In this document: positions 33,891 through 41,673 of the stretch, piece after piece | How positions within the stretch are numbered: position 1 is the stretch's first letter | Layout: each line of letters starts with the position of its first letter | Notes under the pieces: model-generated | The model's input: only the letters and a program-made list of their open reading frames with translations | What the model was told of the DNA's origin: nothing | The model's database searches: none | Assembly: GCF_016887965.1 (NCBI RefSeq) | Contig: NZ_JAFDVD010000027.1 | Location: forward strand, 1-64,000 | Direction of reading: 5' to 3' | From: Phycicoccus sonneratiae | GTDB taxonomy: Bacteria; Actinomycetota; Actinomycetes; Actinomycetales; Dermatophilaceae | DNA length: 64,000 nt | Position numbers and translations under genes: made by a program

Positions 33891-35387
33891 TCAGGTCGTC
33901 GTGGAGGAGGTGGTCGAGGGCTCCTGCTCACCGGTGGCGCCGACCGCCATCCGGCTGCGGCGCACGCCGTAGGTGAAGTAGATGACGAAGCCGAGGGCCA
34001 TCCAGATGATGAACCGCAGCCAGGTCTCGACCGACAGGTTGACCATGAGGTAGAGGCTGATCAGCGCGGCGAGCACGGGCAGCACCGGCGAGAACGGCAC
34101 CCGGAAGGCGCGCTCGAGGTCCGGACGCCGCGAGCGCAGCACCGGCACCGCGAGCGACACCAGCGCGAACGCCGACAGGGTGCCGATGTTGACCATCTCC
34201 TCGAGCTTGCCGATGGGCGTCAGCGAGGCGATGAGCGCGACGGCGGTGCCGATGATGAGGGTGAGGCGCACCGGGGTCCCGGTGCGGGGGTTGGTCCGGC
34301 CGAGCCCGCGGGGCAGCAGCCAGTCGCGCGACATCGCGAAGGTCACGCGGGTCGCCCCGATGATCAGCGTCATGACGACCGTCATCAGGCCGGCCACCGC
34401 GCCGGCGGCGATGATCGTCGCGTACCCGGGCTTGCCGACCGACTCGAACGCAGCGGCGAGCGCGGCCTCGGGGTCGATCTTGTCGTAGGGAACCATCCCG
34501 GTGATGACGAGCGTCGTCGCGACGTAGAGCACGGTGCAGATGACGAGCGAGGCGATGATCCCGATCGGCAGGTCGCGCTGGGGGTTCTTCGCCTCCTCGG
34601 CCGTCGTGGCCACGACGTCGAACCCGATGTAGGCGAAGAAGACGATCGAGGCCCCGGAGACGATGCCGAGGACGCCGTAGGTCGTCGGTTCCAGCCCGAA
34701 GAGCACCTGGATGAGCGGTGCGGCCAGCCCCTCGGTGGCCTTCCCGGCCTGGGCCGGCGGGATGAACGGCGAGTAGTTCGCGGAGTTGACGAACGAGATG
34801 CCGGCGATGATGACGAACAGGACGATGAAGAGCTTGACCGCCACGAGGACGAGGTTGACCCGCAGCGACTCCTTGATGCCGATCGCGATGAGCGCCGTGA
34901 GCACGGCGACGAGGACGAACGCCGGCAGGTCGAAGTGCGACCCCGGCGCCACCGCCGCGGGCACGGTGATGCTCAGCTTCTCGAGGAAGAGGGTCGCGTA
35001 CTGCGACCAGCCCTGGGCCACGACGCTCGCGCCGAGCATCAGCTCGAGGAGGAGGTCCCAGCCGATGATCCACGCGACCAGCTCGCCGAGGGAGGCGTAC
35101 GAGAACGTGTACGCGGACCCGGACACCGGCACGGTGGAGGCGAACTCGGCGTAGCAGAGCGCGGCGAGCCCGCAGCAGACCGCCGCGAGGACGAACGAGA
35201 TGGCGATCGACGGGCCGGCGTAGTCGGCGGCCGCCCGACCCGTGAGGGTGAAGATGCCGGCGCCGATGATGACGCCGATGCCGAAGACGGTGAGGTCGAG
35301 GGCGGTGAGCTTCTTCTTGAGCTGGAACTCCGGTTCGTCGGTCTCGCGGATGGACTGCTCGATCGACTTGGTGCGCATGACGCCCAT
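33891..35387 (-). CDS. APC-family amino-acid permease (CAT-like)
   Basis: This 498-residue, 12-helix transporter resembles the YhdG/cationic amino-acid transporter group: LTALDLTVFGIGVIIGAGIFTLTG at the start of helix 1, PVSGSAYTFSYASLGELVAWIIGWDL, FFAYIGFDVVATTAEEAKNPQRDLP. AGGAGG lies 5 nt before the ATG. The C-terminus ends in a Ser/Thr run. It stands alone, with a REP-like element after it. Substrates are amino acids by family. Confidence 0.9.
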   Translation of the reverse strand: MGVMRTKSIEQSIRETDEPEFQLKKKLTALDLTVFGIGVIIGAGIFTLTGRAAADYAGPSIAISFVLAAVCCGLAALCYAEFASTVPVSGSAYTFSYASLGELVAWIIGWDLLLELMLGASVVAQGWSQYATLFLEKLSITVPAAVAPGSHFDLPAFVLVAVLTALIAIGIKESLRVNLVLVAVKLFIVLFVIIAGISFVNSANYSPFIPPAQAGKATEGLAAPLIQVLFGLEPTTYGVLGIVSGASIVFFAYIGFDVVATTAEEAKNPQRDLPIGIIASLVICTVLYVATTLVITGMVPYDKIDPEAALAAAFESVGKPGYATIIAAGAVAGLMTVVMTLIIGATRVTFAMSRDWLLPRGLGRTNPRTGTPVRLTLIIGTAVALIASLTPIGKLEEMVNIGTLSAFALVSLAVPVLRSRRPDLERAFRVPFSPVLPVLAALISLYLMVNLSVETWLRFIIWMALGFVIYFTYGVRRSRMAVGATGEQEPSTTSSTTT

Positions 35388-35482
35388 GTCGTCCTCCTCG
35401 CCTGGCGGGTGGCCTGTCGCCGGACGACGCTAGCGAACTCGCGGGGCGGGAGAGGCCTGCGGTGCAGACGGGTTCGGGACGG

Positions 35483-36403
35483 TCAGCGCCCCGGGTGCTG
35501 CTCGTCGACCCACTCGCGCGGCGGGAAGAGTGGGATGGCCCGGGCGTCGTCCTCGCGCAGGTCCTCGGCCCGGACGACCGGGATCTCCCCGGTGTCGCCG
35601 AGCCGGCCGAGCGGTCCGAGGTTCGAGCTGCGGTACCAGGTCTCGGGGCTGGTGCGCGGCATCGTCGGGTGGCCCGCCGGCGAGACGTCGACCCCGCCGG
35701 TGCCGGGGCCGTCGTCGCGCGGCGCCGGACCGGGACCCCGGCCGCGCGGCGGACCGCCGTCACCGTCGTCCGGCGGGTCCTCGCGACGCCGGCTCCGGCG
35801 GGGCAGCTTGGGCCACGGCCGGTCGGCGTCGCGCCGCTTGGTGCGCGGCTTCTCGCCGAAGATCTCGGAGTTGAGCGCCGCGTTGACCTCGTCGGGCTCG
35901 GGGATGTGGGTCAGCTCGCGGATGGCCTGCTGCTGGCCGGCGCTCTCGATGACGATCGTGCCGAAGCCGAGCAGCTCGCCGACGAAGCTGCGGTGGTAGG
36001 TCATGTCCGTGACCTTGGTGAGCCGCATCATCGGGACGCTGAGGCTGAGCACCCCCTCGTGGATGAGGATGCGCTTGTTCGTCGCGACGAACCACCGGTA
36101 CCGGCGCTGCAGCTCGGTCCACCCGAGCCGGGCGAGCCCGACGAGGAACCCGACGAAGACGAGGTCGATGAGCCGGGGCGCGGCCTTGACGTCGACGACG
36201 AGCCACCACCACAGCCAGCCGGCGAGCACCGGCCAGAGCAGGTGGCGCACGAGCACGGAGGGGTGCTGCCGGGTGCGGATGACGATGCGCTCACCCTCGG
36301 CGAGCTGGCGCAGGAGGCTGTTCCGCACGCGGCCGGGCATCACCGCGAGGTCGTCCTCGACGCTGTCCGGGGTCCCGTCCGTGACGGCGTGAACCCGCGG
36401 CAC
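35483..36403 (-). CDS. Bacterial PH-domain (DUF304-like) membrane protein
   Basis: This 306-residue protein has two closely spaced membrane helices (about 50-90) followed by a bacterial PH domain (RYRWFVATNKRILIHEGVLS, MMRLTKVTDMTYHRS, GTIVIESAGQQQ). The last 120 residues are Pro/Arg/Gly-rich and disordered. bPH proteins act at the membrane in stress or secretion, but no precise role is known. GTG at 36403 is 3 nt after the stop of the small upstream gene, so the two form an operon. Confidence 0.82.
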   Translation of the reverse strand: MPRVHAVTDGTPDSVEDDLAVMPGRVRNSLLRQLAEGERIVIRTRQHPSVLVRHLLWPVLAGWLWWWLVVDVKAAPRLIDLVFVGFLVGLARLGWTELQRRYRWFVATNKRILIHEGVLSLSVPMMRLTKVTDMTYHRSFVGELLGFGTIVIESAGQQQAIRELTHIPEPDEVNAALNSEIFGEKPRTKRRDADRPWPKLPRRSRRREDPPDDGDGGPPRGRGPGPAPRDDGPGTGGVDVSPAGHPTMPRTSPETWYRSSNLGPLGRLGDTGEIPVVRAEDLREDDARAIPLFPPREWVDEQHPGR

Positions 36404-36406
36404 GGG

Positions 36407-36574
36407 TCAGCCTCTCAGCAGGCTGTCGAAGAAGCGGCCGATGTTGCTCACGCCGCCCGCGACGACGTCCCACGCCGAGCCGAAGATGTTCGCGGCCGAG
36501 TCGGGCGAGGTGAGGATCGCGTAGAGCAGGAAGACGACGACGAGCCACATCACGATCTTCTTGACCGGGGGCAT
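36407..36574 (-). CDS. 55-residue membrane protein
   Basis: This small protein has one N-terminal hydrophobic helix (IVMWLVVVFLLYAILT) followed by an amphipathic part (NIFGSAWDVVAGGVSNIGRFFDSLL). AGGAGG stands 7 nt before the ATG, which is strong support. It is translationally close to the PH-domain gene (3 nt). I recognise it as a recurring small protein next to PH-domain genes, without known function. Confidence 0.75.
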   Translation of the reverse strand: MPPVKKIVMWLVVVFLLYAILTSPDSAANIFGSAWDVVAGGVSNIGRFFDSLLRG

Positions 36575-36695
36575 GGCGAGTCCTCCTGCTGCGGGCGCAC
36601 CCTGTGCACGCCTCGCCGTCGATGGTCCCAGACGTGACTCGTGTGACGGATGAGGTCGGGCATCGGGCGTGTCGGGGTGCCGTGCGCGGGGCGAC

Positions 36696-37337
36696 CTACT
36701 GGGCGACGCCGTAGAGCCGGTCGCCCGCGTCGCCGAGGCCCGGCACGATGTAGCCGACCTCGTTGAGCTTCTCGTCGATGGCGCCGGTGACGAGGGTGAC
36801 CGGCGCCTCGATGCCGGCGACCGACTCCTCGAGGTGCGCGATGCCCTCGGGGGCGGCGAGCAGGCAGACGGCGGTGATGTCGTCGGCGCCGCGCTCGACG
36901 AGGTAGTGGATGGCGTCGGCCATCGAGCCGCCGGTGGCGAGCATCGGGTCGAGGACGTAGACCTGCCGGCCGGAGAGGTCGTCGGGCAGGCGGTTGGCGT
37001 AGGTGACGGCCTCGAGGGTCTCCTCGTCGCGCTGCATCCCGAGGAAGCCGACCTCGGCGCTCGGCAGCAGGCGCACCATCCCCTCGAGCATGCCGAGGCC
37101 CGCACGGAGGATCGGCACGATGAGCGGCTTGGGGTTGGAGAGCTTGATGCCCGTCGTCGGCGCGACCGGGGTCTCGATCTCGAAGGGCTCGACGCGCACC
37201 TCGCGGGTCGCCTCGTAGGCGAGGAGGGTCATCAGCTCCTCGGCGAGCCGGCGGAAGGTCGGCGAGTCCGTGCGCTGGTCCCGGAGGTAGGTCAGCTTGT
37301 GGGCGATGAGCCGGTGGTCCGGGTTGATGACGCGCAT
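36696..37337 (-). CDS. upp: Uracil phosphoribosyltransferase
   Basis: This 213-residue enzyme makes UMP from uracil and PRPP (pyrimidine salvage). Signatures are [20 protein letters not shown], the [12 protein letters not shown] segment, the PRPP loop [12 protein letters not shown] and the uracil-binding [15 protein letters not shown] at the C-terminus. The length is standard. TAAGTT 6 nt before the ATG suggests a leaderless message. It is divergent from tadA with 16 bp between the starts. Confidence 0.97.
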   Translation of the reverse strand: MRVINPDHRLIAHKLTYLRDQRTDSPTFRRLAEELMTLLAYEATREVRVEPFEIETPVAPTTGIKLSNPKPLIVPILRAGLGMLEGMVRLLPSAEVGFLGMQRDEETLEAVTYANRLPDDLSGRQVYVLDPMLATGGSMADAIHYLVERGADDITAVCLLAAPEGIAHLEESVAGIEAPVTLVTGAIDEKLNEVGYIVPGLGDAGDRLYGVAQ

Positions 37338-37353
37338 GGGTGAAACTTAGCGC

Positions 37354-37821
37354 GTGAGCCCTCCCGCCGACCCCGCCGACCTGGCGCTGATGCGCCGTGC
37401 GCTGGCGCTGGCCGAGCGGGCCGCGGCGGCCGGGGACGTACCCGTCGGGGCGGTCGTCGTCGGCGCGTCCGGCGAGGTGCTCGGCGAGGGCTGGAACGTC
37501 CGGGAGGCGGTCGGCGACCCGACCGGGCACGCGGAGGTCGTCGCGCTGCGGGCGGCCGCCGCGGCGCTCGGCACCTGGCGGCTCGAGGGCTGCGACCTCG
37601 TCGTGACGATGGAGCCCTGCCCGATGTGCGCCGGCGCCCTCGTGCTCGCCCGGGTCGCTCGCGTGGTCATCGGCGGGTGGGACCCCAAGCTCGGCGCGTG
37701 CGGCTCGGTGTGGGACGTCCCGCGCGACCGGCGGGTGACCCACCGGGTCGAGGTCGTCGGCGGGGTGCTCGGGGAGGAGTGCGGGGCCCTCGTCCGAGAC
37801 TTCTTCGCCGACCACCGCTGA
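37354..37821 (+). CDS. tadA: tRNA adenosine(34) deaminase
   Basis: This 155-residue zinc deaminase converts A34 to inosine in tRNA-Arg(ACG). The zinc/catalytic motifs are GHAEV (His, Glu) and PCPMCAGAL. The helix after it (VARVVIGGWDPKLGACG) fits TadA. GTG at 37354 follows the short divergent promoter region shared with upp. That gap holds a TTAGCG-like box 1 nt before the start, so the exact start could also be internal. Confidence 0.94.
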   Translation: MSPPADPADLALMRRALALAERAAAAGDVPVGAVVVGASGEVLGEGWNVREAVGDPTGHAEVVALRAAAAALGTWRLEGCDLVVTMEPCPMCAGALVLARVARVVIGGWDPKLGACGSVWDVPRDRRVTHRVEVVGGVLGEECGALVRDFFADHR

Positions 37822-37897
37822 CCTGCGGGAACGTGGCGCCCAGGGGACCCGGGAAACTCGTCTGCACCTCACGTCGAATCTCTGTCGAAGGTTCCGC

Positions 37898-37903
37898 TAG
37901 CGT
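37898..37903 (+). promoter_or_regulatory. -10 box of GlsB-like gene
   Basis: TAGCGT lies 52 nt before the ATG, giving a leader of about 45 nt with AAAGG 7 nt before the start. The rest of 37822-37955 shows no other feature. Confidence 0.4.
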
Positions 37904-37955
37904 CGGGTCGCGCCGGCTCCAGATCGGGGTCGGTCTCTCGACGAAAGGCTGCACC

Positions 37956-38216
37956 ATGGGCTTGGGCATCATCGGCTGGATCATCATCGGCGGCCTCGCC
38001 GGTTGGGTCGCGAGCAAGATCATGAACACCGACGCGCAGCAGGGCATCATCCTCAACATCGTCGTCGGCATCATCGGCGGCCTCCTCGGTGGCTGGCTGC
38101 TCGGCCTCTTCGGCATGGACATGGCCGGGGCCGGTGTCATCGCCAGCTTCCTCACGGCCCTGCTCGGAGCGGTGATCCTGCTGTTCATCGTCAAGGCCGT
38201 CACCAAGCGGGCCTGA
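37956..38216 (+). CDS. GlsB/YeaQ/YmgE-family membrane protein
   Basis: This 86-residue, three-helix Gly-rich membrane protein has the family pattern GIIGWIIIGGLAGWVASKIM, IVVGIIGGLLGGWLLGLF and AVILLFIVKAV. It was called transglycosylase-associated in old annotation; members respond to stress, and the function is not established. AAAGG is 7 nt before the ATG. Confidence 0.92.
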   Translation: MGLGIIGWIIIGGLAGWVASKIMNTDAQQGIILNIVVGIIGGLLGGWLLGLFGMDMAGAGVIASFLTALLGAVILLFIVKAVTKRA

Positions 38217-38224
38217 CCCCGCGG

Positions 38225-38254
38225 CGCCGCTCCCGGGCGATTTCGGGAGCGGCG
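38225..38254 (+). terminator. Hairpin after GlsB-like gene
   Basis: Eleven-base arms CGCCGCTCCCG (38225-38235) and CGGGAGCGGCG (38244-38254) enclose an 8 nt loop that ends in TTT, 8 nt past the stop codon. Confidence 0.7.
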
Positions 38255-38265
38255 CGGGCCTCGGG

Positions 38266-38271
38266 TAGCCT
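38266..38271 (+). promoter_or_regulatory. -10 box of tRNA-Ser(CGA)
   Basis: TAGCCT ends 7 nt before the first base of the mature tRNA, so there is almost no 5' leader to be trimmed. Confidence 0.5.
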
Positions 38272-38278
38272 CTCCGGC

Positions 38279-38368
38279 GGTGGCGTGTCCGAGCGGCCTA
38301 AGGAGCACGCCTCGAAAGCGTGTGACGGGGCAACCCGTCCGTGGGTTCAAATCCCACCGCCACCGCCA
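38279..38368 (+). tRNA. tRNA-Ser(CGA)
   Basis: This is a complete class II tRNA. Acceptor GGTGGCG (38279-38285) pairs with CGCCACC (38358-38364), with discriminator G and an encoded CCA (38366-38368). The anticodon loop CTCGAAA carries CGA at 38313-38315, the variable arm is long as expected for serine, and the T loop is GTTCAAATC. It reads UCG codons. Confidence 0.97.
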
Positions 38369-38413
38369 AACGCAAACGCCCCGCGCCAGCGGGGCGTTCT
38401 GCGTTTGGCGGTG
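38361..38413 (+). terminator. tRNA terminator whose outer stem includes the tRNA 3' end
   Basis: The inner stem AACGCCCCGC/GCGGGGCGTT (38375-38384, 38389-38398) is extended after one unpaired C by a 14 bp outer stem CACCGCCAAACGCA (38361-38374) / TGCGTTTGGCGGTG (38400-38413). Eight bases of the outer left arm are the 3' end of the tRNA itself. Confidence 0.8.
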
Positions 38414-38816
38414 AGGGGGGATGCCGGGAGCCGGAGGGCTGCGCCCGAGGCACGAGGGCGCAGGCCGACGGCGGCGTCCCACCGCCACCCCGACGCGGCG
38501 CAGGCCGACGGCGGCGTCCCCCCGCGACCGCCACACACCGCATCGAGGTCGCGCGACCTGCGGACCGCGCGCCCGGAGCCTCGGCATGTCGCGCACTCTC
38601 GTCCGGCGTCGTCGGACCGTCGACGGACCGAGGCGTCGGCGATAGCGTGGACGTCGAGGTCGCCACCCCTCCCGAGGGGTCGGCGATCGGCATCGGGGGC
38701 ACCGCGCGCACCCGTCCCCCTGGTGCACCTGCATCACGACGGGTGATGCATCGGGGTCTGTCGGGGCGGGTGTGCGGAGTCGGAGAATGCAGGTGACCGA
38801 CGGCAGGGAGTGGGAG
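38414..38816. other. Gene-free stretch before response regulator operon
   Basis: About 400 bases contain no convincing gene. There is a 24 nt direct repeat (38457-38480 and 38497-38520, GGCGCAGGCCGACGGCGGCG then TCCC) with a 40 nt period, and the TGCATCAC palindrome near the end. Reading frames here are shadows, some of them antisense to the tRNA. Confidence 0.6.
38730..38750. promoter_or_regulatory. TGCATCAC palindrome upstream of regulator operon
   Basis: TGCATCAC (38730-38737), 5 nt GACGG, GTGATGCA (38743-38750). The same 8-mer pair in the other order recurs at 41392-41409, just after the operon. It is a candidate operator of one of the response regulators. Confidence 0.55.
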
Positions 38817-39491
38817 ATGCCCCCCAGCGCCTCAGCGGTGCGACCCGGCACCGGGACCATCACGGTGGTCATCGTCGACGACCACCTGTTGGTCGCCGAC
38901 GCCGTGGCATCCGGCCTGCACGGCGACCACGGACTCGCCGTGCTCGCCGTCGCCGGCAGCTGTGCCGAGGGGCTGGCCCAGGTGCGCCGCCACCGCCCGC
39001 GCGTGTGCCTGCTCGACCAGCGGCTCCCCGACGGCCTCGGCACCGACCTCGTGCCGCGGTTGCTGGAGGCCAGCCCGGAGACCGCGGTCCTCCTCGTGAC
39101 CGGCGACGACACCGTCGACGTCCTGCACCGGGCGGTACGCGCCGGGGTGATGGGCATCGTGCGCAAGGGTCAGCGGGTCTCGGCCCTGCGCGACGCGATC
39201 CTCCGCGCGGCCGAGGGCGTGACGGTCCTCAGCGCGCGCGACGTGAAGCGGCTGCTGCCGCCCTCCGGGGGCCACCGGCCGGGCCCGGGGGAGGACCTCA
39301 CACCCCGGGAGCGCGAGGTCCTCGGCCTGCTCGTCCAGGGGCTCGCCCCGCGCGAGATCGCCTCCCGCCTGTCGATCTCGTACGCGACGGCGCGCAACCA
39401 CGTCCAGTCGGTCATCGGCAAGCTCGGGGCGCACAGCACGCTCGAGGCGGTGACGATCGCCCTGCGGGAGAACATCGTGAGCGGGCCGTGA
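38817..39491 (+). CDS. NarL/FixJ-type response regulator
   Basis: This 224-residue protein has a receiver domain (acidic pair DD at 21-22, phospho-acceptor Asp67 in CLLDQRLPDG, VTGDD and a K-containing VRKGQ) and a C-terminal LuxR HTH (LTPREREVLGLLVQGLAPRE, SISYATARNHVQSV). ATG at 38817 is chosen because GGGAG is 6 nt upstream; starts at 38787 and 38793 are possible. It is followed by a second receiver gene with GTGA overlap and a histidine kinase. Confidence 0.9.
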   Translation: MPPSASAVRPGTGTITVVIVDDHLLVADAVASGLHGDHGLAVLAVAGSCAEGLAQVRRHRPRVCLLDQRLPDGLGTDLVPRLLEASPETAVLLVTGDDTVDVLHRAVRAGVMGIVRKGQRVSALRDAILRAAEGVTVLSARDVKRLLPPSGGHRPGPGEDLTPREREVLGLLVQGLAPREIASRLSISYATARNHVQSVIGKLGAHSTLEAVTIALRENIVSGP

Positions 39492-39898
39492 CCGCGGCGA
39501 GCCACGTCACCCCGGAGCCGGACCGCGACACGACCCGGGTGTTCATCTGCGACGACCAGGCGGACGTGCTGGTCGCCCTGCACGAGGCGGTCGAGTCGGT
39601 GCCCGGCTTCCGGGTCGTGGGCACCGCCGGGGACGGCGACGGCTGTCTCCGGGGGCTGCGCCGGCACCGGCCGGACCTGCTGGTGCAGGACGTCAGCATG
39701 CCGGGCGGCGGGCCGGAGCTCACCGCCAGCGTCCGGGCCGAGCATCCGGCCCTCGTCATCGTCGCCTACTCGGCGCACGCCGACCCCGCCCTGCGCCGGG
39801 CGCTGCGGGAGGCCGGCGCCGACGACTACGTCGTGAAGACCGGGCGGCTCGCCCCGCTGCGGGAGGCCCTCCTCCGGCACAAAGTGCCTGATCAGTGA
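39488..39898 (+). CDS. Stand-alone receiver protein
   Basis: This 136-residue single receiver domain has the acidic pair CDD at 21-23, phospho-acceptor Asp68 in VQDVSMPGG, Ser/Thr in AYSAH and Lys in YVVKTG. It lacks an output domain and so probably works as a phosphate sink, relay or allosteric partner. GTG overlaps the previous stop, so production is coupled to the LuxR-type regulator. Confidence 0.87.
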   Translation: MTAASHVTPEPDRDTTRVFICDDQADVLVALHEAVESVPGFRVVGTAGDGDGCLRGLRRHRPDLLVQDVSMPGGGPELTASVRAEHPALVIVAYSAHADPALRRALREAGADDYVVKTGRLAPLREALLRHKVPDQ

Positions 39899-39981
39899 CC
39901 GGGTGAGGGTCTTTCCGTCGGCACCGCGGGGTCCTACCATGGCGCGGGACGGGACTTCTGTGACGGTCCCGGGGAGGGCCA

Positions 39982-41373
39982 GTGGCCGAGCACGACGCCG
40001 ACCGGACGGGACGCGGGGCCGCCGCTGCGCAGGCGCTCGAGCGCATGTCCGGCGGCGTGTTCTCCCTGTCCCGGGACGGCACCGTGCTGTACGTCAACGA
40101 GGCGATCCTCGCGCTGGCGCGGATGGAGTGGGACGACCTCGTCGGGCGCAGCGTCCACGACCTCGCGGCGCAGAGTCGCGACCTCGACTTCCTCCACGTC
40201 CTCGACCGCGCCCTGGCCTCCGGGGAGGTCGAGGAGTTCGAGTCCTTCGCCCCGCGGGTCGGCCGCTGGCTGCGCCGCAGGCTCTACCCCACGGACGACG
40301 GGGTCACGGTGCTCGTCGACGAGGGGCGTCCCTCCGCCGGACCGGACGTCCCCGACTCCCTCCGCGACGCCCTCGAGCGCGCCGAGGCGGCCGAGGTGCG
40401 CTACCGCGACCTCCTGGACTCCATGGCGGAGGGGTGGAAGGAGACCTCGCCGAGTGGTGACCTGCTCGTCGTCAACGACTCCCTCGCGCACCTGCTCGGG
40501 TACGACGACGCCGCCGACCTCCTCGCGCACGTGTCGTCGGCGAACGACCTGTACGTCGACCCCGAGGACCGCCTGCGTGGTCTCGCGAGCGAGACGGGCG
40601 GCCGGCCGCGGATGATCGAGGCGCAGATGCGGCGCCGGGACGGGGGGACGGTGTGGGTCCGCGCGGTCCTGACACCGCGCCTCTCGGTCACGGGGGAGAT
40701 CCAGAGCTACCGCGGCTTCGTCGAGGACGTCACCGAGCGGCGCGATGCCGAGCGCCGGCGCCGCGAGGCCGAGGAGCACATCGAGTCCCGGGAGCGCTCC
40801 CTGCTCGCCGAGGTCGTCCACGACGAGCCGCTGCAGCTCGTCGTCGCGGCGATGCTCCGGCTCGAGGTCCTCGAGCCGCGGCTGGCCCCGGACCTGTCGG
40901 AGCCGGTCGACCAGGTCGTCTCCCTCCTCGAGCAGAGCGTGGAGCGGCTCCGGAACCTCGTCGCGGCGCTGAGCCCACCCGACCTGAGCGACGGCCTGGC
41001 CCCGGGGCTGCGCACGCTGGCGGACGGCATCTTCATGGGGACGCCGACGACGGTCGAGGTGGTCGACGCCCTCGGGGTGCCGCTCGCCGCCGAGACGCAG
41101 GCTCGCGCCTACCGGATCCTGCGCGAGGCGCTGGTCAACGCCCGCCGGCACGCCCGGGCCGCGCAGGTGGTCGTCGACCTCGAGGAGCGGGACGGGGACG
41201 TCGTCCTCTCGGTCGCCGACGACGGTGTGGGCGGAGCCGTGCCGAACCCCGACCCCGGCCACCTCGGCATGACGTCGATGGCCACCCGCGCCGAGGACCT
41301 CGGGGGACGGCTGCGCATCGAGAGCCCCCCGGGCGGCGGGACCACCGTCTCGCTCGTGCTCTCGCGGGCCTGA
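39982..41373 (+). CDS. Soluble PAS-PAS histidine kinase
   Basis: This 463-residue kinase has no membrane segment. PAS domain 1 spans about residues 15-115 and PAS 2 about 135-255 (YRDLLDSMAEGWKET, GYDDAADLLAH, then a PAC-like GTVWVRAVLTPR...YRGFVEDVTER). The HisKA_3-type phospho-acceptor is His280 (AEVVHDEPLQ). The ATPase has REALVNARRHA, DDGVG and GHLGMTSMATRAEDLGG. GTG has GGGGAGGG just upstream. The signal is unknown; cytosolic redox, light or gas sensing through PAS is possible. Confidence 0.9.
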   Translation: MAEHDADRTGRGAAAAQALERMSGGVFSLSRDGTVLYVNEAILALARMEWDDLVGRSVHDLAAQSRDLDFLHVLDRALASGEVEEFESFAPRVGRWLRRRLYPTDDGVTVLVDEGRPSAGPDVPDSLRDALERAEAAEVRYRDLLDSMAEGWKETSPSGDLLVVNDSLAHLLGYDDAADLLAHVSSANDLYVDPEDRLRGLASETGGRPRMIEAQMRRRDGGTVWVRAVLTPRLSVTGEIQSYRGFVEDVTERRDAERRRREAEEHIESRERSLLAEVVHDEPLQLVVAAMLRLEVLEPRLAPDLSEPVDQVVSLLEQSVERLRNLVAALSPPDLSDGLAPGLRTLADGIFMGTPTTVEVVDALGVPLAAETQARAYRILREALVNARRHARAAQVVVDLEERDGDVVLSVADDGVGGAVPNPDPGHLGMTSMATRAEDLGGRLRIESPPGGGTTVSLVLSRA

Positions 41374-41391
41374 AACCCCACGCGGGCGGCC

Positions 41392-41409
41392 GTGATGCAG
41401 ATGCATCAC
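41392..41409. promoter_or_regulatory. TGCATCAC palindrome after kinase gene
   Basis: GTGATGCA, GA, TGCATCAC (18 nt). It uses the same half-site as 38730-38750 with the arms in opposite order, so the two sites bracket the three-gene signalling operon. Confidence 0.55.
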
Positions 41410-41485
41410 CGAGATGGGGCCACCCGTATCTGTCGCCGGCGGACCCACCCGGCGAGGATGGAGCCGTGCCCCGGGGCCCCGGCCT

Positions 41486-41559
41486 CCGAACCCCTGCACG
41501 GGGGGCGTGTCCCACGGCGCACACGACGGGACTCCAGCCCCCGAACCCCTGCACGGGGG
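41486..41559. repeat. 19-nt direct repeat with internal hairpin
   Basis: CCGAACCCCTGCACGGGGG occurs at 41486-41504 and 41541-41559. Each copy folds as CCCC/GGGG around TGCA. The two lie between the kinase gene and dedA in a 300 nt gene-free gap that also holds a terminator-like hairpin. Confidence 0.65.
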
Positions 41560-41578
41560 ACGGAGACCCCCGACGTCA

Positions 41579-41622
41579 GGGAGCCCGGTCCCCCACCCCC
41601 CCTCTCGTGGGACCGGGCTCCC
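41579..41622. terminator. Hairpin upstream of dedA-like gene
   Basis: Perfect 14 bp arms GGGAGCCCGGTCCC (41579-41592) and complement (41609-41622) enclose a 16 nt C-rich loop. It probably ends the signalling operon and insulates the DedA gene. Confidence 0.65.
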
Positions 41623-41673
41623 GCTCGTGCCCGGGTCCAGCGAGGACCCAGACTCGGGGGGCAGGATGGGGCC

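Noticed and set aside
38457-38520. Two 24-nt direct repeats as a possible CRISPR array
   Set aside because: Only two units, a 16 nt gap and no cas genes; a simple local duplication is more likely.
38298-38711. Minus-strand frame containing a VGFEPTDGLPRHTLSRR-like segment over tRNA-Ser(CGA)
   Set aside because: This is the well-known artefact of translating the antisense of a tRNA gene.
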